From the NCBI GenBank assembly GCA_035508495.1, contig DATJMX010000001.1, positions 62,001-126,000 on the forward strand: a stretch of 64,000 nt of DNA, in the 5' to 3' direction. The notes beneath the pieces are model-generated. The model was not told where the DNA came from, did no database searches, and worked only from the letters and a program-made list of their open reading frames with translations. This stretch comes from Candidatus Binataceae bacterium (lineage in GTDB: Bacteria; Desulfobacterota; Binatia; Binatales; Binataceae). Positions within the stretch are counted from its first letter, which is position 1. Every line of letters begins with the position of its first letter. Made by a program: the position numbers and the translations under genes. Positions 43,014 through 51,556 of the stretch are shown one piece after another.

Positions 43014-43655
43014 ATGCATTCGAAACAATTTGCCACCAAGCGCAACTTCGATTCTGTTCGCGTCCAAAAGAGAAGCAAATCCGGACTTCTAGCAGTCGTG
43101 GCATTGACGCTTGTCACCGTAGTCGGATGCCGATCGCAGTCGGGAGCTTACAATGCCACTAACAACGCCAATTGCTTGCCCGATCTGAACTTGGTCGATC
43201 AGACCGGCAAGAACGTCAACCTGTCATCCCTCAAGGGAAAGCCGGTCTTGGTGGATTTCATATACACGTCCTGTCCAGGTCCCTGTTTGACACTGACGGG
43301 GCGGATGAATGCAATTGCAAAGCAACTCGGACCAGCTCTCGGAACGCAATTCACATTGGTGTCGGTTTCGATTGATCCGGAACATGACGGACCTCAGCAG
43401 ATGAAACAATACGCGGACGCGCACGGTGTCAATCAGCCAGGATGGTTGTTTCTTACCGGTCGTCCCAATGACGTAGATGCTCTGTTGTCGGCCTTCAAGT
43501 TACGCCGGGAGCGGGAGGACGATGGCTCAGTGTCACACGTCGTTGGAGTTTTCCTGCTTGATTCGCATGGCAGAGAGCTGCGTGAGTATAACGGAGAAAT
43601 AGTAAAGCCAGACGAGGTGGCAGTGGATCTTCGAAAAGCTCTGAGTGCGAGCTGA
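43014..43655 (+). CDS. SCO1/SenC-family copper chaperone (copy B), lipoprotein
   Basis: The product has about 213 residues and the same architecture as copy A: a leader with VVGC, NLVDQTGKNVNLSSLKGKPV, the CxxxC site CPGPC (about residue 86), SIDPEHDGP and a third-ligand His in SVSHVVGVFLL. The linker between the copper cysteines differs (PGP against PDD), so the copies may receive different partners. GGGAG lies about 11 bases before the ATG. The PCYCGC gene follows after 3 bases. Confidence 0.92.
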   Translation: MHSKQFATKRNFDSVRVQKRSKSGLLAVVALTLVTVVGCRSQSGAYNATNNANCLPDLNLVDQTGKNVNLSSLKGKPVLVDFIYTSCPGPCLTLTGRMNAIAKQLGPALGTQFTLVSVSIDPEHDGPQQMKQYADAHGVNQPGWLFLTGRPNDVDALLSAFKLRREREDDGSVSHVVGVFLLDSHGRELREYNGEIVKPDEVAVDLRKALSAS

Positions 43656-43658
43656 GCG

Positions 43659-44168
43659 ATGCCCAGGGAAAGGCGGCAGAGCCACCGGTGGTGGAGACCC
43701 GACGAGCAGATACGCTCGCTCTCGCTCGGTGCGCTTGGTGCTCTAATGCTGACGGTAGGTGGCGGCGTGCTAGTTTGGCACCTGTTAGCCCCCGAACCTT
43801 TTGGTTCGGCGCCGTTTTGCATCAGTGGCAAGTGCTGCATTGTGTGTCCCACGCGAGGAGTGCGAGCGGGCATACAATCCACCGATCCGCTAGTGCTGGA
43901 TCCTTTTCAATTCATCGGTCCCGCACGAGAAGCCTATATTGTCGCCAAGCAGAACCCCGCACTGCTCGCAAAGCTCCATTGCTATTGCGGTTGCGATCGG
44001 GTGCTGGGTCACAAGAACCTGCTCGACTGCTATCGCGACACGCATGGCGCGTCGTGCGAGATTTGCGCGGGCGAAGCGATGGACGCTGCCGAGATGGCGA
44101 AGGAAGGTTCTCCGGTCGATCAAATAAGAGATGCACTGCGCACGCGGTACGGCCATCGCGAACAGTGA
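43659..44168 (+). CDS. PCYCGC-motif membrane-anchored protein
   Basis: The 169-residue protein has one N-terminal helix (LSLGALGALMLTVGGGVLVW). A Cys-rich segment (FCISGKCCIVCP, about residues 53-64) follows, and then the family core: LHCYCGCDRVLGHKNLLDCY (about 105-124), HGASCEICAGEA, and a helical end. PCYCGC proteins (PF13798) are known as uncharacterised lipoproteins in other bacteria. At least ten Cys residues face the periplasm. The 3-base gap after the SCO gene indicates coupled expression and suggests a metal or thiol partner role. Confidence 0.8.
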   Translation: MPRERRQSHRWWRPDEQIRSLSLGALGALMLTVGGGVLVWHLLAPEPFGSAPFCISGKCCIVCPTRGVRAGIQSTDPLVLDPFQFIGPAREAYIVAKQNPALLAKLHCYCGCDRVLGHKNLLDCYRDTHGASCEICAGEAMDAAEMAKEGSPVDQIRDALRTRYGHREQ

Positions 44169-44293
44169 GGTTGTTCGAGTATTATTCGCCGCATGATATC
44201 TATTGAGAAGAGCACCAATAACCCTTTGTGCTCTGGCGAGAGCCGAAAAGAGCGATCCTTTATCTAAACATCAAACCAACAGGAGGACGTAAC

Positions 44294-44836
44294 ATGAAGC
44301 GTTCGATTTCTCTGGGATTGGTGATGCTCCTCGTGCTCATGGCTACGCGATGCTTGGCCGAGGATATCTCCCAAACCAAAACCGCCGGACCTTACCGCGT
44401 CAAGCTTGAGCTGTTGCCGCCTGAACCCTTCTCCACCGCGAAGCAGGTTTCCGCGGGCGAGGCCAAATCGGGCATGTTGATTCTCGGTGGAGCTGAGCCT
44501 GTCCAGCCCGACGCTCCCTCGCATCCTAATCATCACCTGGTCGTCCATGTCTTCGACAAGGCGACCAACAAGGCGCTCACGAACGCCAATGTGAAGCTTT
44601 CCTATCAGGCTCTGGACAGCTCGGGAAAACCGGCCGGAACACGCCAGGATGTACCAGTGGTAAGGATGCAGATGATCAGCACGGGCGCAATGGGTGCGAT
44701 GAGTGGAATGAGCGGGATGGCCGGTGATTCCACGACCCACTACGGCAACAACGTCAGCTTGGCGCCGGGTGATTACAGAGTGTTGGCAATAGCGAACGGT
44801 CACCGCGCCTCCTTCATAATCAAAGTGGCGGAGTGA
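44294..44836 (+). CDS. Secreted Met/His-containing protein, possible copper binder
   Basis: The 180-residue protein has a signal peptide (MKRSISLGLVMLLVLMATRC, then LAED). A beta-rich domain follows, with AGPYRVKLELLPPEPF, a His cluster (PSHPNHHLVVHVFD, about residues 77-90) and a Met-rich loop (MQMISTGAMGAMSGMSGMAG, about 127-146). Clusters of Met and His of this kind bind Cu(I) in periplasmic copper proteins. AGGAGG lies 7 bases before the ATG, a strong translation signal. The fold may be YtkA/Fe-transport-like, but no family is certain. Confidence 0.75.
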   Translation: MKRSISLGLVMLLVLMATRCLAEDISQTKTAGPYRVKLELLPPEPFSTAKQVSAGEAKSGMLILGGAEPVQPDAPSHPNHHLVVHVFDKATNKALTNANVKLSYQALDSSGKPAGTRQDVPVVRMQMISTGAMGAMSGMSGMAGDSTTHYGNNVSLAPGDYRVLAIANGHRASFIIKVAE

Positions 44837-44878
44837 CGATCGAGATCTGGCCACAGGAAGTTAGAATAGGCTTCGTAA

Positions 44879-45403
44879 ATGAATACCCGTTCGAGTGTAG
44901 TCGGCGACTTCCTGTATGTTATCGTTCTCGCTTTTGGGTCGCTTCTTATCGGACTTGGTATTAATCGGTTTCGGTCGACTCCCTTGCCGCTAGTTTATCA
45001 ATCACCCGAGCAACGCCTTTCGGCCGAACTGGCGCATTTGGTTGCGGCACCACCGATGCAACTCAACGGCTCGGATTCGATCGGATTCAATAAATTTCGG
45101 ACGATATTTCAGAGCGGCTCGGCGCTGATTGTAGACGCCAGGGACAAGACATTCTATGACCAGGGTCATATCCCGGGGGCTTTGAGTCTGCCGCGCGACG
45201 ACTTTCCATCGAGTTACAAAGCGCTCCGGCCCACGCTCGACCAGCATCGCGATCAACCGATCGTTGTCTATTGTTCCGGTGGCGACTGTCATGACAGCCG
45301 TCTCGTGGCCGGCGCACTACTTAGTCTCGGATACAGTCAGGTTCAGGTGTTCACTGACGGTTGGCAGGGATGGACCGACAATGGCATGCCTGAAGCTCAC
45401 TAG
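44879..45403 (+). CDS. Membrane-anchored rhodanese-like protein
   Basis: The 174-residue protein has one N-terminal helix (DFLYVIVLAFGSLLIGLGI) and a periplasmic rhodanese domain: ALIVDARDKTFYDQGHIPGA, then the active-site loop VYCSGGDCHDS (catalytic Cys about residue 131) and GWQGWTDNGMPEA at the end. Rhodaneses move sulfane sulfur. The loop has a second Cys (CSGGDC), which could allow disulfide chemistry. It starts 42 bases after the Met-rich gene and 15 bases before the MauE-like gene. Confidence 0.9.
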   Translation: MNTRSSVVGDFLYVIVLAFGSLLIGLGINRFRSTPLPLVYQSPEQRLSAELAHLVAAPPMQLNGSDSIGFNKFRTIFQSGSALIVDARDKTFYDQGHIPGALSLPRDDFPSSYKALRPTLDQHRDQPIVVYCSGGDCHDSRLVAGALLSLGYSQVQVFTDGWQGWTDNGMPEAH

Positions 45404-45418
45404 CGGATTGATGGTCCG

Positions 45419-45883
45419 ATGAAATTGTACAATAGAATCATCGTTTGGATAATGTCTGTAGCGGTGGGGGGGCTTTTCATCTATGCGGGATGGGCTAAAA
45501 GTTTCGGGCCGCAAGCTTTTGCCGACAGCATCGCATCGTTCAAGATTTTGCCCGCCGGCTTGATTGTGCCAGCAGCCCTGTCGATACCGCCCTTTGAGAT
45601 TCTGGCTGGGCTCCTCGCTGTGACAGGATGGCACCGAAGGGTTGGACTGCTCGCCATCGCAGTGGCGACCGCTGCCTATTGCGTGGCGATAGGGTCAGCA
45701 TTGGTTCGCGGCCTCGATGTCAACTGTGGCTGCTTCGGACCGGTGTCGAATCTGCGACCCGGCACGGAGCTGCTTCGCGATCTGCTAGTCCTGGCGTTCT
45801 GCGTCGCAAGCTACGTACTCGCATTGAGCGGTCTGAGTTCCTCTGCCGGATCGGATCTCCTCGATAGTTCAAGCAGCTCCTGA
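45419..45883 (+). CDS. MauE/DoxX-like membrane protein
   Basis: The 154-residue protein has four membrane helices (for example GGLFIYAGWAKSFGP, LLAIAVATAAYCVAIGSAL) and a periplasmic NCGCFGP motif (about residue 101), as in MauE and related electron-transfer proteins that reduce periplasmic disulfides. It could supply electrons to the TlpA- and SCO-like proteins of the module. It is the last gene of the plus-strand run. Confidence 0.82.
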   Translation: MKLYNRIIVWIMSVAVGGLFIYAGWAKSFGPQAFADSIASFKILPAGLIVPAALSIPPFEILAGLLAVTGWHRRVGLLAIAVATAAYCVAIGSALVRGLDVNCGCFGPVSNLRPGTELLRDLLVLAFCVASYVLALSGLSSSAGSDLLDSSSSS

Positions 45884-46261
45884 TCAACGCTTGTTTTGGC
45901 GATAGCCGATACGTTCGAACTTGGCCGATTCGAGGAATTCTTACTTATTAAGGCGAAAGCACGCTACCAATTGCGGCGATCGCGAGCGCGAGAGCGATAT
46001 CGCGAGGGAGCTTAGAAATCGCGAGCTTTAGGCCTGCTCGAGAGAGATGAAGCTGGTATCGACAGGTGTACCGGCGACCTCGAATACACGAGTCGTCAAG
46101 ACTGGAATCGCTGCCATTGCCAGAGAATTTCAACGACTTTGGCGTCAGTTTGGCACAACCGCGGAGACGCGGCCCCGTCGATTCAAGAAGGTGCTTCCGC
46201 TGGCGGTCGAAGTGCTCTTATTGATAGGCTTCGCATTTGCACGCTGTGCGCGTTGCCGACA
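45884..46261. other. 378-base gap between the two island modules
   Basis: No convincing gene is present. ACTTTGGCGTCAGTTTGGC (46136-46154) resembles ACTTTGGCGTTACTTTGGC in the integrase-remnant region near 37.0 kb, which may mark an old junction between two insertions. The match is short and could be chance. Confidence 0.35.
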
Positions 46262-47368
46262 ATGAGAAAGCTGATCTCAGCCGCACTAATTGTCAAAGAC
46301 GAGGCGAGCCATCTCGCTGCCTGCCTGCAGAGCCTCGAGAGCCTGGCTGACGAAATAGTTGTGGTCGATACTGGTTCATCTGACGATAGCCGCCAAATCG
46401 CGATGGCCAGTGGTGCGCGGCTGTTTGACTATCGATGGCGCGATGACTTTTCGGCTGCGCGTAACTATGCCCTTGACCAGGCCGAGGGCGACTGGATCCT
46501 CTACATAGATGCGGACGAACGGCTCCGTCGCTATGATCGCGCAAGTCTCGAAGTTGAGCTCAGCAATTCGCTCTTATGCGCATGCACGGTGCGCTTTCAT
46601 CCTCGCACTGGCTTTACTGCCTATCGTGAGCATCGGCTCTTTCGGCACGAATCCGATATCCGGTTTCAAGGTGCCATCCACGAGACAATTTTGCCAAGCC
46701 TCGACAACATGGTGACCCAGCATCATAGAGTTGTGGGTGCTTCGGGACTGACTATCGATCACCTAGGATATGACGGTGACCAGTCGCGCAAGCTCGAACG
46801 AAATCTGAAACTGCTCGTGAAGCAACTGCAGGTCGATCCGGACAGAATATACTTGTGGTGGCACCTGGGCGTCGTCCATTTGCAAATGGGCGAGCGGGCC
46901 GAAGCGGAGAGCGCCTGGAGGCGTGGCATCGAAATTGGGCGCCGCAGCCTCGTTGCGGGGCCGGAGGCGAGTCTTTGCTTCATCGAGTTGGCAAAGTTGT
47001 TCGAGCTGAAAGGGGACGTGGCGCGAGAGCTGGTCGACGAGGCCGCCTCGCTCCGCCCGGACAATCTACTAGTTGAATGGATGCGTGCGCGGATATTGGT
47101 CAACGGAGAGCGATATTCTGAAGCAATTCCCATTTTCGAACGTCTTGCTCGCATTGACGCCCACAGCTTGGTGCACGATGTGTCTTACGATCGGCGGATT
47201 TTCGGCGCGTGGGCGGAGGCTGAGATTGGTCTCTGCAAGTTCAGAATGGGCTTGTTCCAGGACAGCGAAAAACATTACCGTCGCGCTGAAGAAATAGAAC
47301 CCGGGTGTCTTGAGTTCAAAGTGAAGCGCCAGCTCGCGGCCGCGCGTGCCACCACGGCGTTAGGCTAG
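46262..47368 (+). CDS. GT2 glycosyltransferase with C-terminal TPR repeats
   Basis: The product has about 368 residues from ATG 46262. The GT-A domain reads MRKLISAALIVKDEASHLAA, DEIVVVDTGSSDDSRQIAM and DWILYIDADERLRR, where the DxD metal site is visible. Helical TPR-like repeats follow from about residue 190 (YLWWHLGVVHLQMGERAEAE and further). Related proteins (SunS-like or generic TPR-glycosyltransferases) glycosylate peptides or build surface glycans. It opens the glycan module, and its frame extends upstream without a better start. Confidence 0.88.
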   Translation: MRKLISAALIVKDEASHLAACLQSLESLADEIVVVDTGSSDDSRQIAMASGARLFDYRWRDDFSAARNYALDQAEGDWILYIDADERLRRYDRASLEVELSNSLLCACTVRFHPRTGFTAYREHRLFRHESDIRFQGAIHETILPSLDNMVTQHHRVVGASGLTIDHLGYDGDQSRKLERNLKLLVKQLQVDPDRIYLWWHLGVVHLQMGERAEAESAWRRGIEIGRRSLVAGPEASLCFIELAKLFELKGDVARELVDEAASLRPDNLLVEWMRARILVNGERYSEAIPIFERLARIDAHSLVHDVSYDRRIFGAWAEAEIGLCKFRMGLFQDSEKHYRRAEEIEPGCLEFKVKRQLAAARATTALG

Positions 47369-47472
47369 TGCTTGTATGTCGTTTCGCTGGACCGGCGCGA
47401 GTGTTCTTTGCAGAATTGTCACTAGCGCCTCGCCGCAGCCCTCTTGTAAGCTTGGACGAGAGCTGAACTTCC

Positions 47473-48999
47473 TTGAACCGGGAATTGAAGGAGCACCTCG
47501 CGGCCGCGGCGCGGACTGCGGTCAACTTTCCCGACGAGCGATTTGTCGGACGCGGCATCGTCATTTGCGCGGGCGGGGCGAGGCTCTTTACCTGCGCGTG
47601 GGTTTTGATCGGAATTCTCCGGCGCGAGCTCGGATGCACGCTGCCCATAGAGGTCTGGTACCTTGGACCTGGCGAAGTAGGCCTCCCGATGCGCGGGTTG
47701 CTCAACGATTTGGGCGCGCAACCAGTTGACGGATTCGAGGTAGCCAAACGTCAACAGGTTGAGCAGCTCGGAGGCTGGGAGCTGAAGCCGTATGCGTTGA
47801 TGAATTCGCGGTTTCGTGAAGTGATTCTCATTGACGCTGACAACATTCCGCTTAGGGATCCCGCATTGCTCTTCGAAACGCCAGAGTTCTGCGCGACCGG
47901 CACGATCTTTTGGCCTGACCTGGTAAAGCTCGCGCCCAACAACCCGGTATGGGAGCTTGCCAACATTGATTATCGCGACACTTGGTCAATCGAGTCAGGG
48001 CAGATGGTCCTGGATAAATCCCGATGCTGGCGGGCGCTGTCGCTCACGCACTGGATAAATCAACATTCAAACGATTTCTATGAGTTTCTTCATGGCGACA
48101 AAGATACATTCCTGATCGCTTGGTTGATTCTCTCTCAGCCCTACCATTTGATCCCGCATCGGCCGAAACTCCTGGAATCCACGATATGTCAACGCGATCG
48201 CGAAGGACGGGTACTCTTTCAGCATCGCAACATGGCGAAGTGGATCCTGAACGGCGAGAACCCGCGAATCGAGGGGTTTCGACTTGAGGATGAGTGCCGC
48301 GGATTGTTACGGGAGCTATCGCGTCTGTGGGATGGAAGAATATTCAATCCTCCGGGACGCTCCGAAGTCGCTCGCAGACTGGAGGATGATCTTTCGCGCG
48401 TTCGGCATTTCCGCCTGGTGCGCGTTTCCTCCAATGAGGGTGTGGTCGAACTGCTGGCGGATCATCGCGTGGTCTCGGGAGCTAGCCTAACCGAGCGCTA
48501 TTGGTATGTCGCTGATGGAGCACACGGCCCTGAGTTGCGGCTCGAAGGAAACGGCATTGAGAGCTGTGCTCTCGAATTTGCTAACGACGGAATATGGCGC
48601 GGCAAATACCTGCAGCGACCTTACATGCCGATCGAACTGGTCCCGGTGCCTCCTGATTTCCCGGCACAATCTCGCGCTACCGGAGACCCCGCCGATTCTC
48701 TGATGCCGCTCGTCAAGCGGATTCTGGAAGCAGGCGAAGCGCTGCCCAGTGACCGCGAAGTCGAGCGCGACATAGTTGGCGCACTTCGCATTCTGGCGGC
48801 AATTGATTTCGCTCTGCTCGATCGACTGAAGGAGGAGCAGCAACGGGTGCCGTCCACCTCGTCTCGTTCACGGATAATCGCAATGGCTCTAGAGCGCCTC
48901 GCCGATACCTCCAGGCGCCCAGATAGCGGTGAATTGAAACCCGGGCACAACTGGCTGAGTGCGCCAGATTTGAACTGGGAAGGCTACAAGCGCGGGTAA
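47473..48999 (+). CDS. MNN1-like (putative mannosyltransferase) glycosyltransferase
   Basis: The 508-residue protein resembles the fungal alpha-1,3-mannosyltransferase family (PF11051) in its first 300 residues: RGIVICAGGARLFTCAWVLI, LPIEVWYLGPGEVGLP, the donor site EVILIDADNIPLRDP (DxD, about residue 120) and GDKDTFLIAWLIL. A C-terminal 200-residue extension is not recognised. The start is TTG at 47473 because no in-frame ATG precedes the conserved region; a later start is possible. Eukaryote-like families of this kind are sporadic in bacteria and fit lateral transfer. Confidence 0.78.
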   Translation: MNRELKEHLAAAARTAVNFPDERFVGRGIVICAGGARLFTCAWVLIGILRRELGCTLPIEVWYLGPGEVGLPMRGLLNDLGAQPVDGFEVAKRQQVEQLGGWELKPYALMNSRFREVILIDADNIPLRDPALLFETPEFCATGTIFWPDLVKLAPNNPVWELANIDYRDTWSIESGQMVLDKSRCWRALSLTHWINQHSNDFYEFLHGDKDTFLIAWLILSQPYHLIPHRPKLLESTICQRDREGRVLFQHRNMAKWILNGENPRIEGFRLEDECRGLLRELSRLWDGRIFNPPGRSEVARRLEDDLSRVRHFRLVRVSSNEGVVELLADHRVVSGASLTERYWYVADGAHGPELRLEGNGIESCALEFANDGIWRGKYLQRPYMPIELVPVPPDFPAQSRATGDPADSLMPLVKRILEAGEALPSDREVERDIVGALRILAAIDFALLDRLKEEQQRVPSTSSRSRIIAMALERLADTSRRPDSGELKPGHNWLSAPDLNWEGYKRG

Positions 49000-49031
49000 G
49001 AGAGATCGAAGTCAGCGGAGAAGTCTTCGCT

Positions 49032-49799
49032 ATGGCGACCCAATCAGAGTCGGTCCTGATACTTACGCCGGTCAAAAATGCAGCGCGCTTCCTCGATCGC
49101 TATTTTCGTAGCATCGCCAACCTGACGTATCCGGCCTCACTGATTTCCCTTGGCTTTCTTGAAAGCGACAGCACCGACGAAACCTACGAGCGGCTTGCGG
49201 GGCGGCTTGACGACCTGAAGGAGCATTACGCTGGGGCTGAACTTTGGCGGCGCAATTTCAATTTCCAGATTCCGAATGGTCTGCCGCGATGGACCCCTGC
49301 GTTCCAAATCCCCCGGAGAAAAATCCTGGCGAAGGCAAGAAACCATCTGCTGTTCCACGCACTCAAACATCACGATTGGGTTCTGTGGCTTGACGTAGAT
49401 GTGATCGAGTATCCACCTGATTTGATCGAGCGGTTAATCGCGACCGGCCGCGACATCGTCCATCCGCATTGCGTTAAGCGCTACGGAGGCCCGACCTTCG
49501 ATCTGAACGCGTGGCGAGAACGCGGACAGGTTCATATGGACAAACTGCGTGGTGGACCGGATCTCGTCCGACTGGACGCCGTTGGCGGAACGGTGCTGAT
49601 GATCCGCGCCGACGTGCATCGCGATGGGTTGATTTTCCCCAGTTTTCCTTACGGCGCGTCCAACCCGGCGGTCAGACGTCCACACCCGTTGAAAATCGAC
49701 GGCGAACTCGAGACCGAGGGCTTAGGGATCATGGCGATCGACATGGGATATCAGTGCTGGGGAATGCCGAATCTCGAGGTTCTACACGCTCTTGAATGA
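49032..49799 (+). CDS. Anp1/GT62-like glycosyltransferase
   Basis: The 255-residue protein resembles yeast mannan polymerase subunit Anp1 (GT62): ILTPVKNAARFLDRYFRSI, KILAKARNHLLFHALKHHDW, VLWLDVDVIEYPPDLIERLI (the DxD site, about residue 120) and a stretch ending FDLNAWRERG. Anp1 relatives add mannose to glycoproteins in the Golgi. Here it lacks a membrane helix and probably works in the cytoplasm. Its end overlaps the start of the HprK-like gene by 8 bases, which ties sugar transfer to that kinase in one operon. Confidence 0.85.
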   Translation: MATQSESVLILTPVKNAARFLDRYFRSIANLTYPASLISLGFLESDSTDETYERLAGRLDDLKEHYAGAELWRRNFNFQIPNGLPRWTPAFQIPRRKILAKARNHLLFHALKHHDWVLWLDVDVIEYPPDLIERLIATGRDIVHPHCVKRYGGPTFDLNAWRERGQVHMDKLRGGPDLVRLDAVGGTVLMIRADVHRDGLIFPSFPYGASNPAVRRPHPLKIDGELETEGLGIMAIDMGYQCWGMPNLEVLHALE

Positions 49800-50730
49800 A
49801 CCGCTTGAAAATCATCTCACCGGCAAGTTCGATGCCCTCGGTTCGCCACCCTCTATTCTCGCAACCGACTTCTCCGAGGCTGCAGTGAAAAGAGTCGGAA
49901 AGCTGGTCTTCGTTGAGCGAATCCGATTGCTGTGCGACGAGTTCGAGGTGCGCACCAACTCGAGGGCTTTCATAGATCGGCTGGCCGCGCTGAATTTGAG
50001 CGTTGAGCAGGCTCTCCCCCTGGTTCATCACCGCGCATTCGCTGTCGAATGGGTCGACGGAGAGTATCGTCTGAGCGGTGACGGCATGTATGACGAATAT
50101 GAACTAAGTGTCACAAGAGCGCTGGAAACCCTGTTAGACTTTATGCATCGACGGACTATGACGACCCTGGCTGACCACATTGGGATCCGAGCAGCACTTG
50201 GAAACTACTCAGGGAAATCTTTTCTGATCGTGGGCGCGAGACGGTCCGGTAAATCAACCTTGGCGGTTCGTCTGCTAATGGGTGGGACTGAAATCGCCGG
50301 AGATGAACTCGCACTGCTCCGACAATCAGTTGCGTTCGCGTTTCCGCGCCGGTTTCTGCTGGGTGGAGAGAGTCTGCCGCTCCTGCCAAAAGCCGCTGTC
50401 TTTGAAGAGGCAGATTCGGCAGAGGTTGCCCGGCCCGACCGTCTGATAACGATCGAGCCTCAGGACTTCGGAAAGAAGTGGCTGATCGGTCCGGCACCCG
50501 TTAACACAATCGTGTTTATTGAACCGAATTTTGGTCAACGGAGCAGGCTCGTCCGGTGCGGCAAAGTGGACATGGTTCGCCGCGTCCTTCCACACTGCAC
50601 GGCGCCGGTATCGATGAGAAAAGATTGGGTGCGCGAACTCTCTGCCACGATCGATCACGCCGAGACGTACGTCGTCGAGCTAGGCGATCCCGACGCAGCT
50701 ATGAATGCGATCCAGGAAGTACTCAATTAG
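49792..50730 (+). CDS. HprK-related kinase
   Basis: The 312-residue protein has a P-loop in the HPr-kinase arrangement, FLIVGARRSGKSTLAVRLLM (about residues 145-164), followed by EIAGDELALLR, the Asp that acts as catalytic base in HprK-like enzymes. An all-alpha/beta N-terminal domain precedes it. HprK-related proteins paired with PqqD-like proteins occur in exosortase-linked and RiPP-like gene clusters, where their targets are unknown. The TTG start at 49792 overlaps the Anp1-like gene; no ATG is in frame before the conserved part. Confidence 0.8.
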   Translation: MNEPLENHLTGKFDALGSPPSILATDFSEAAVKRVGKLVFVERIRLLCDEFEVRTNSRAFIDRLAALNLSVEQALPLVHHRAFAVEWVDGEYRLSGDGMYDEYELSVTRALETLLDFMHRRTMTTLADHIGIRAALGNYSGKSFLIVGARRSGKSTLAVRLLMGGTEIAGDELALLRQSVAFAFPRRFLLGGESLPLLPKAAVFEEADSAEVARPDRLITIEPQDFGKKWLIGPAPVNTIVFIEPNFGQRSRLVRCGKVDMVRRVLPHCTAPVSMRKDWVRELSATIDHAETYVVELGDPDAAMNAIQEVLN

Positions 50731-50733
50731 TTA

Positions 50734-51525
50734 ATGGCTACTGGACAACACCTCAATCTGCCGGAATCAACTAATCATCTGGCTTATGTGTTCTATGCAA
50801 CGACTCACGCGTATGCAGTTGCGGTGATGGTATTCGTACGAATGCTGCAACGGCTTGGGATGAGGTCCGATGTCGATCTTCTGGTTCTCCATTTGCCTGT
50901 TTCAGGCCGCGTCCTTAGTCAGATGCGGGCGATGGGACTCACGACCATCGAGGTCGCGCCGCTGCCGCATATCAATCACGCATATTTCAAAGACTGCCTG
51001 GTCAAACTTCGTATCTTTCAATTGACCCGGTATGAGCGCGTGCTCTTCATTGATGCCGATTCGATACCATTGAAGAACCTCGATTACCTGCTTCGTTTTC
51101 CTTTCGACGGACCGGTTGCGGCGCCAAAGGCATATTGGTTACCGCAGCCATTCTGGACTACTGCGTTGTTGCTCATACGTCCCTCGGACGAGAGCTGGAA
51201 TCGGCTCAGCCGGCGCATCGCTACTGCGGCCTACACGAACTCTTACGACATGGAAATTGCAAACGCAGAGTTCGGTTCTGAAATCACAACTCTTCCGCTC
51301 AACGTTTTCAGCCTGAACTCCGAATGGGAAGATCGTCGGCGTCCGGGTTTTTTTGGCGATTTCGAAGACAGTTACTCAAAGATATCGGTGGTTCACTTCA
51401 CGGCCCTGGGAAAGCCATGGTTCTACTCGCCAGAGGATGTCCGCCGCTTGCGACCCGATGCACATCCGGTCTTCTATCGGCTCTGGGAATCATGGCGGAC
51501 AACCAGGGAAGAACTTTCAGCGTAA
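50734..51525 (+). CDS. GT8 (glycogenin-like) glycosyltransferase
   Basis: The 263-residue protein has the GT8 pattern AYVFYATTHAYAVAVMVFVR at the start, DVDLLVLHLP, a helix KDCLVKLRIFQLTRYERVLF and the metal site IDADSIPLKNLDYLL (DxD, about residue 106), then LNVFSLNSEW and the C-terminal His in VVHFTALGKPW. Glycogenins and galactinol synthases are relatives. It starts 3 bases after the HprK-like gene. A self-glucosylating glycogenin role is not suggested; the acceptor is unknown. Confidence 0.88.
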   Translation: MATGQHLNLPESTNHLAYVFYATTHAYAVAVMVFVRMLQRLGMRSDVDLLVLHLPVSGRVLSQMRAMGLTTIEVAPLPHINHAYFKDCLVKLRIFQLTRYERVLFIDADSIPLKNLDYLLRFPFDGPVAAPKAYWLPQPFWTTALLLIRPSDESWNRLSRRIATAAYTNSYDMEIANAEFGSEITTLPLNVFSLNSEWEDRRRPGFFGDFEDSYSKISVVHFTALGKPWFYSPEDVRRLRPDAHPVFYRLWESWRTTREELSA

Positions 51526-51556
51526 ATGAATCGGACGAGCCGGGAGTTGAATCGAA

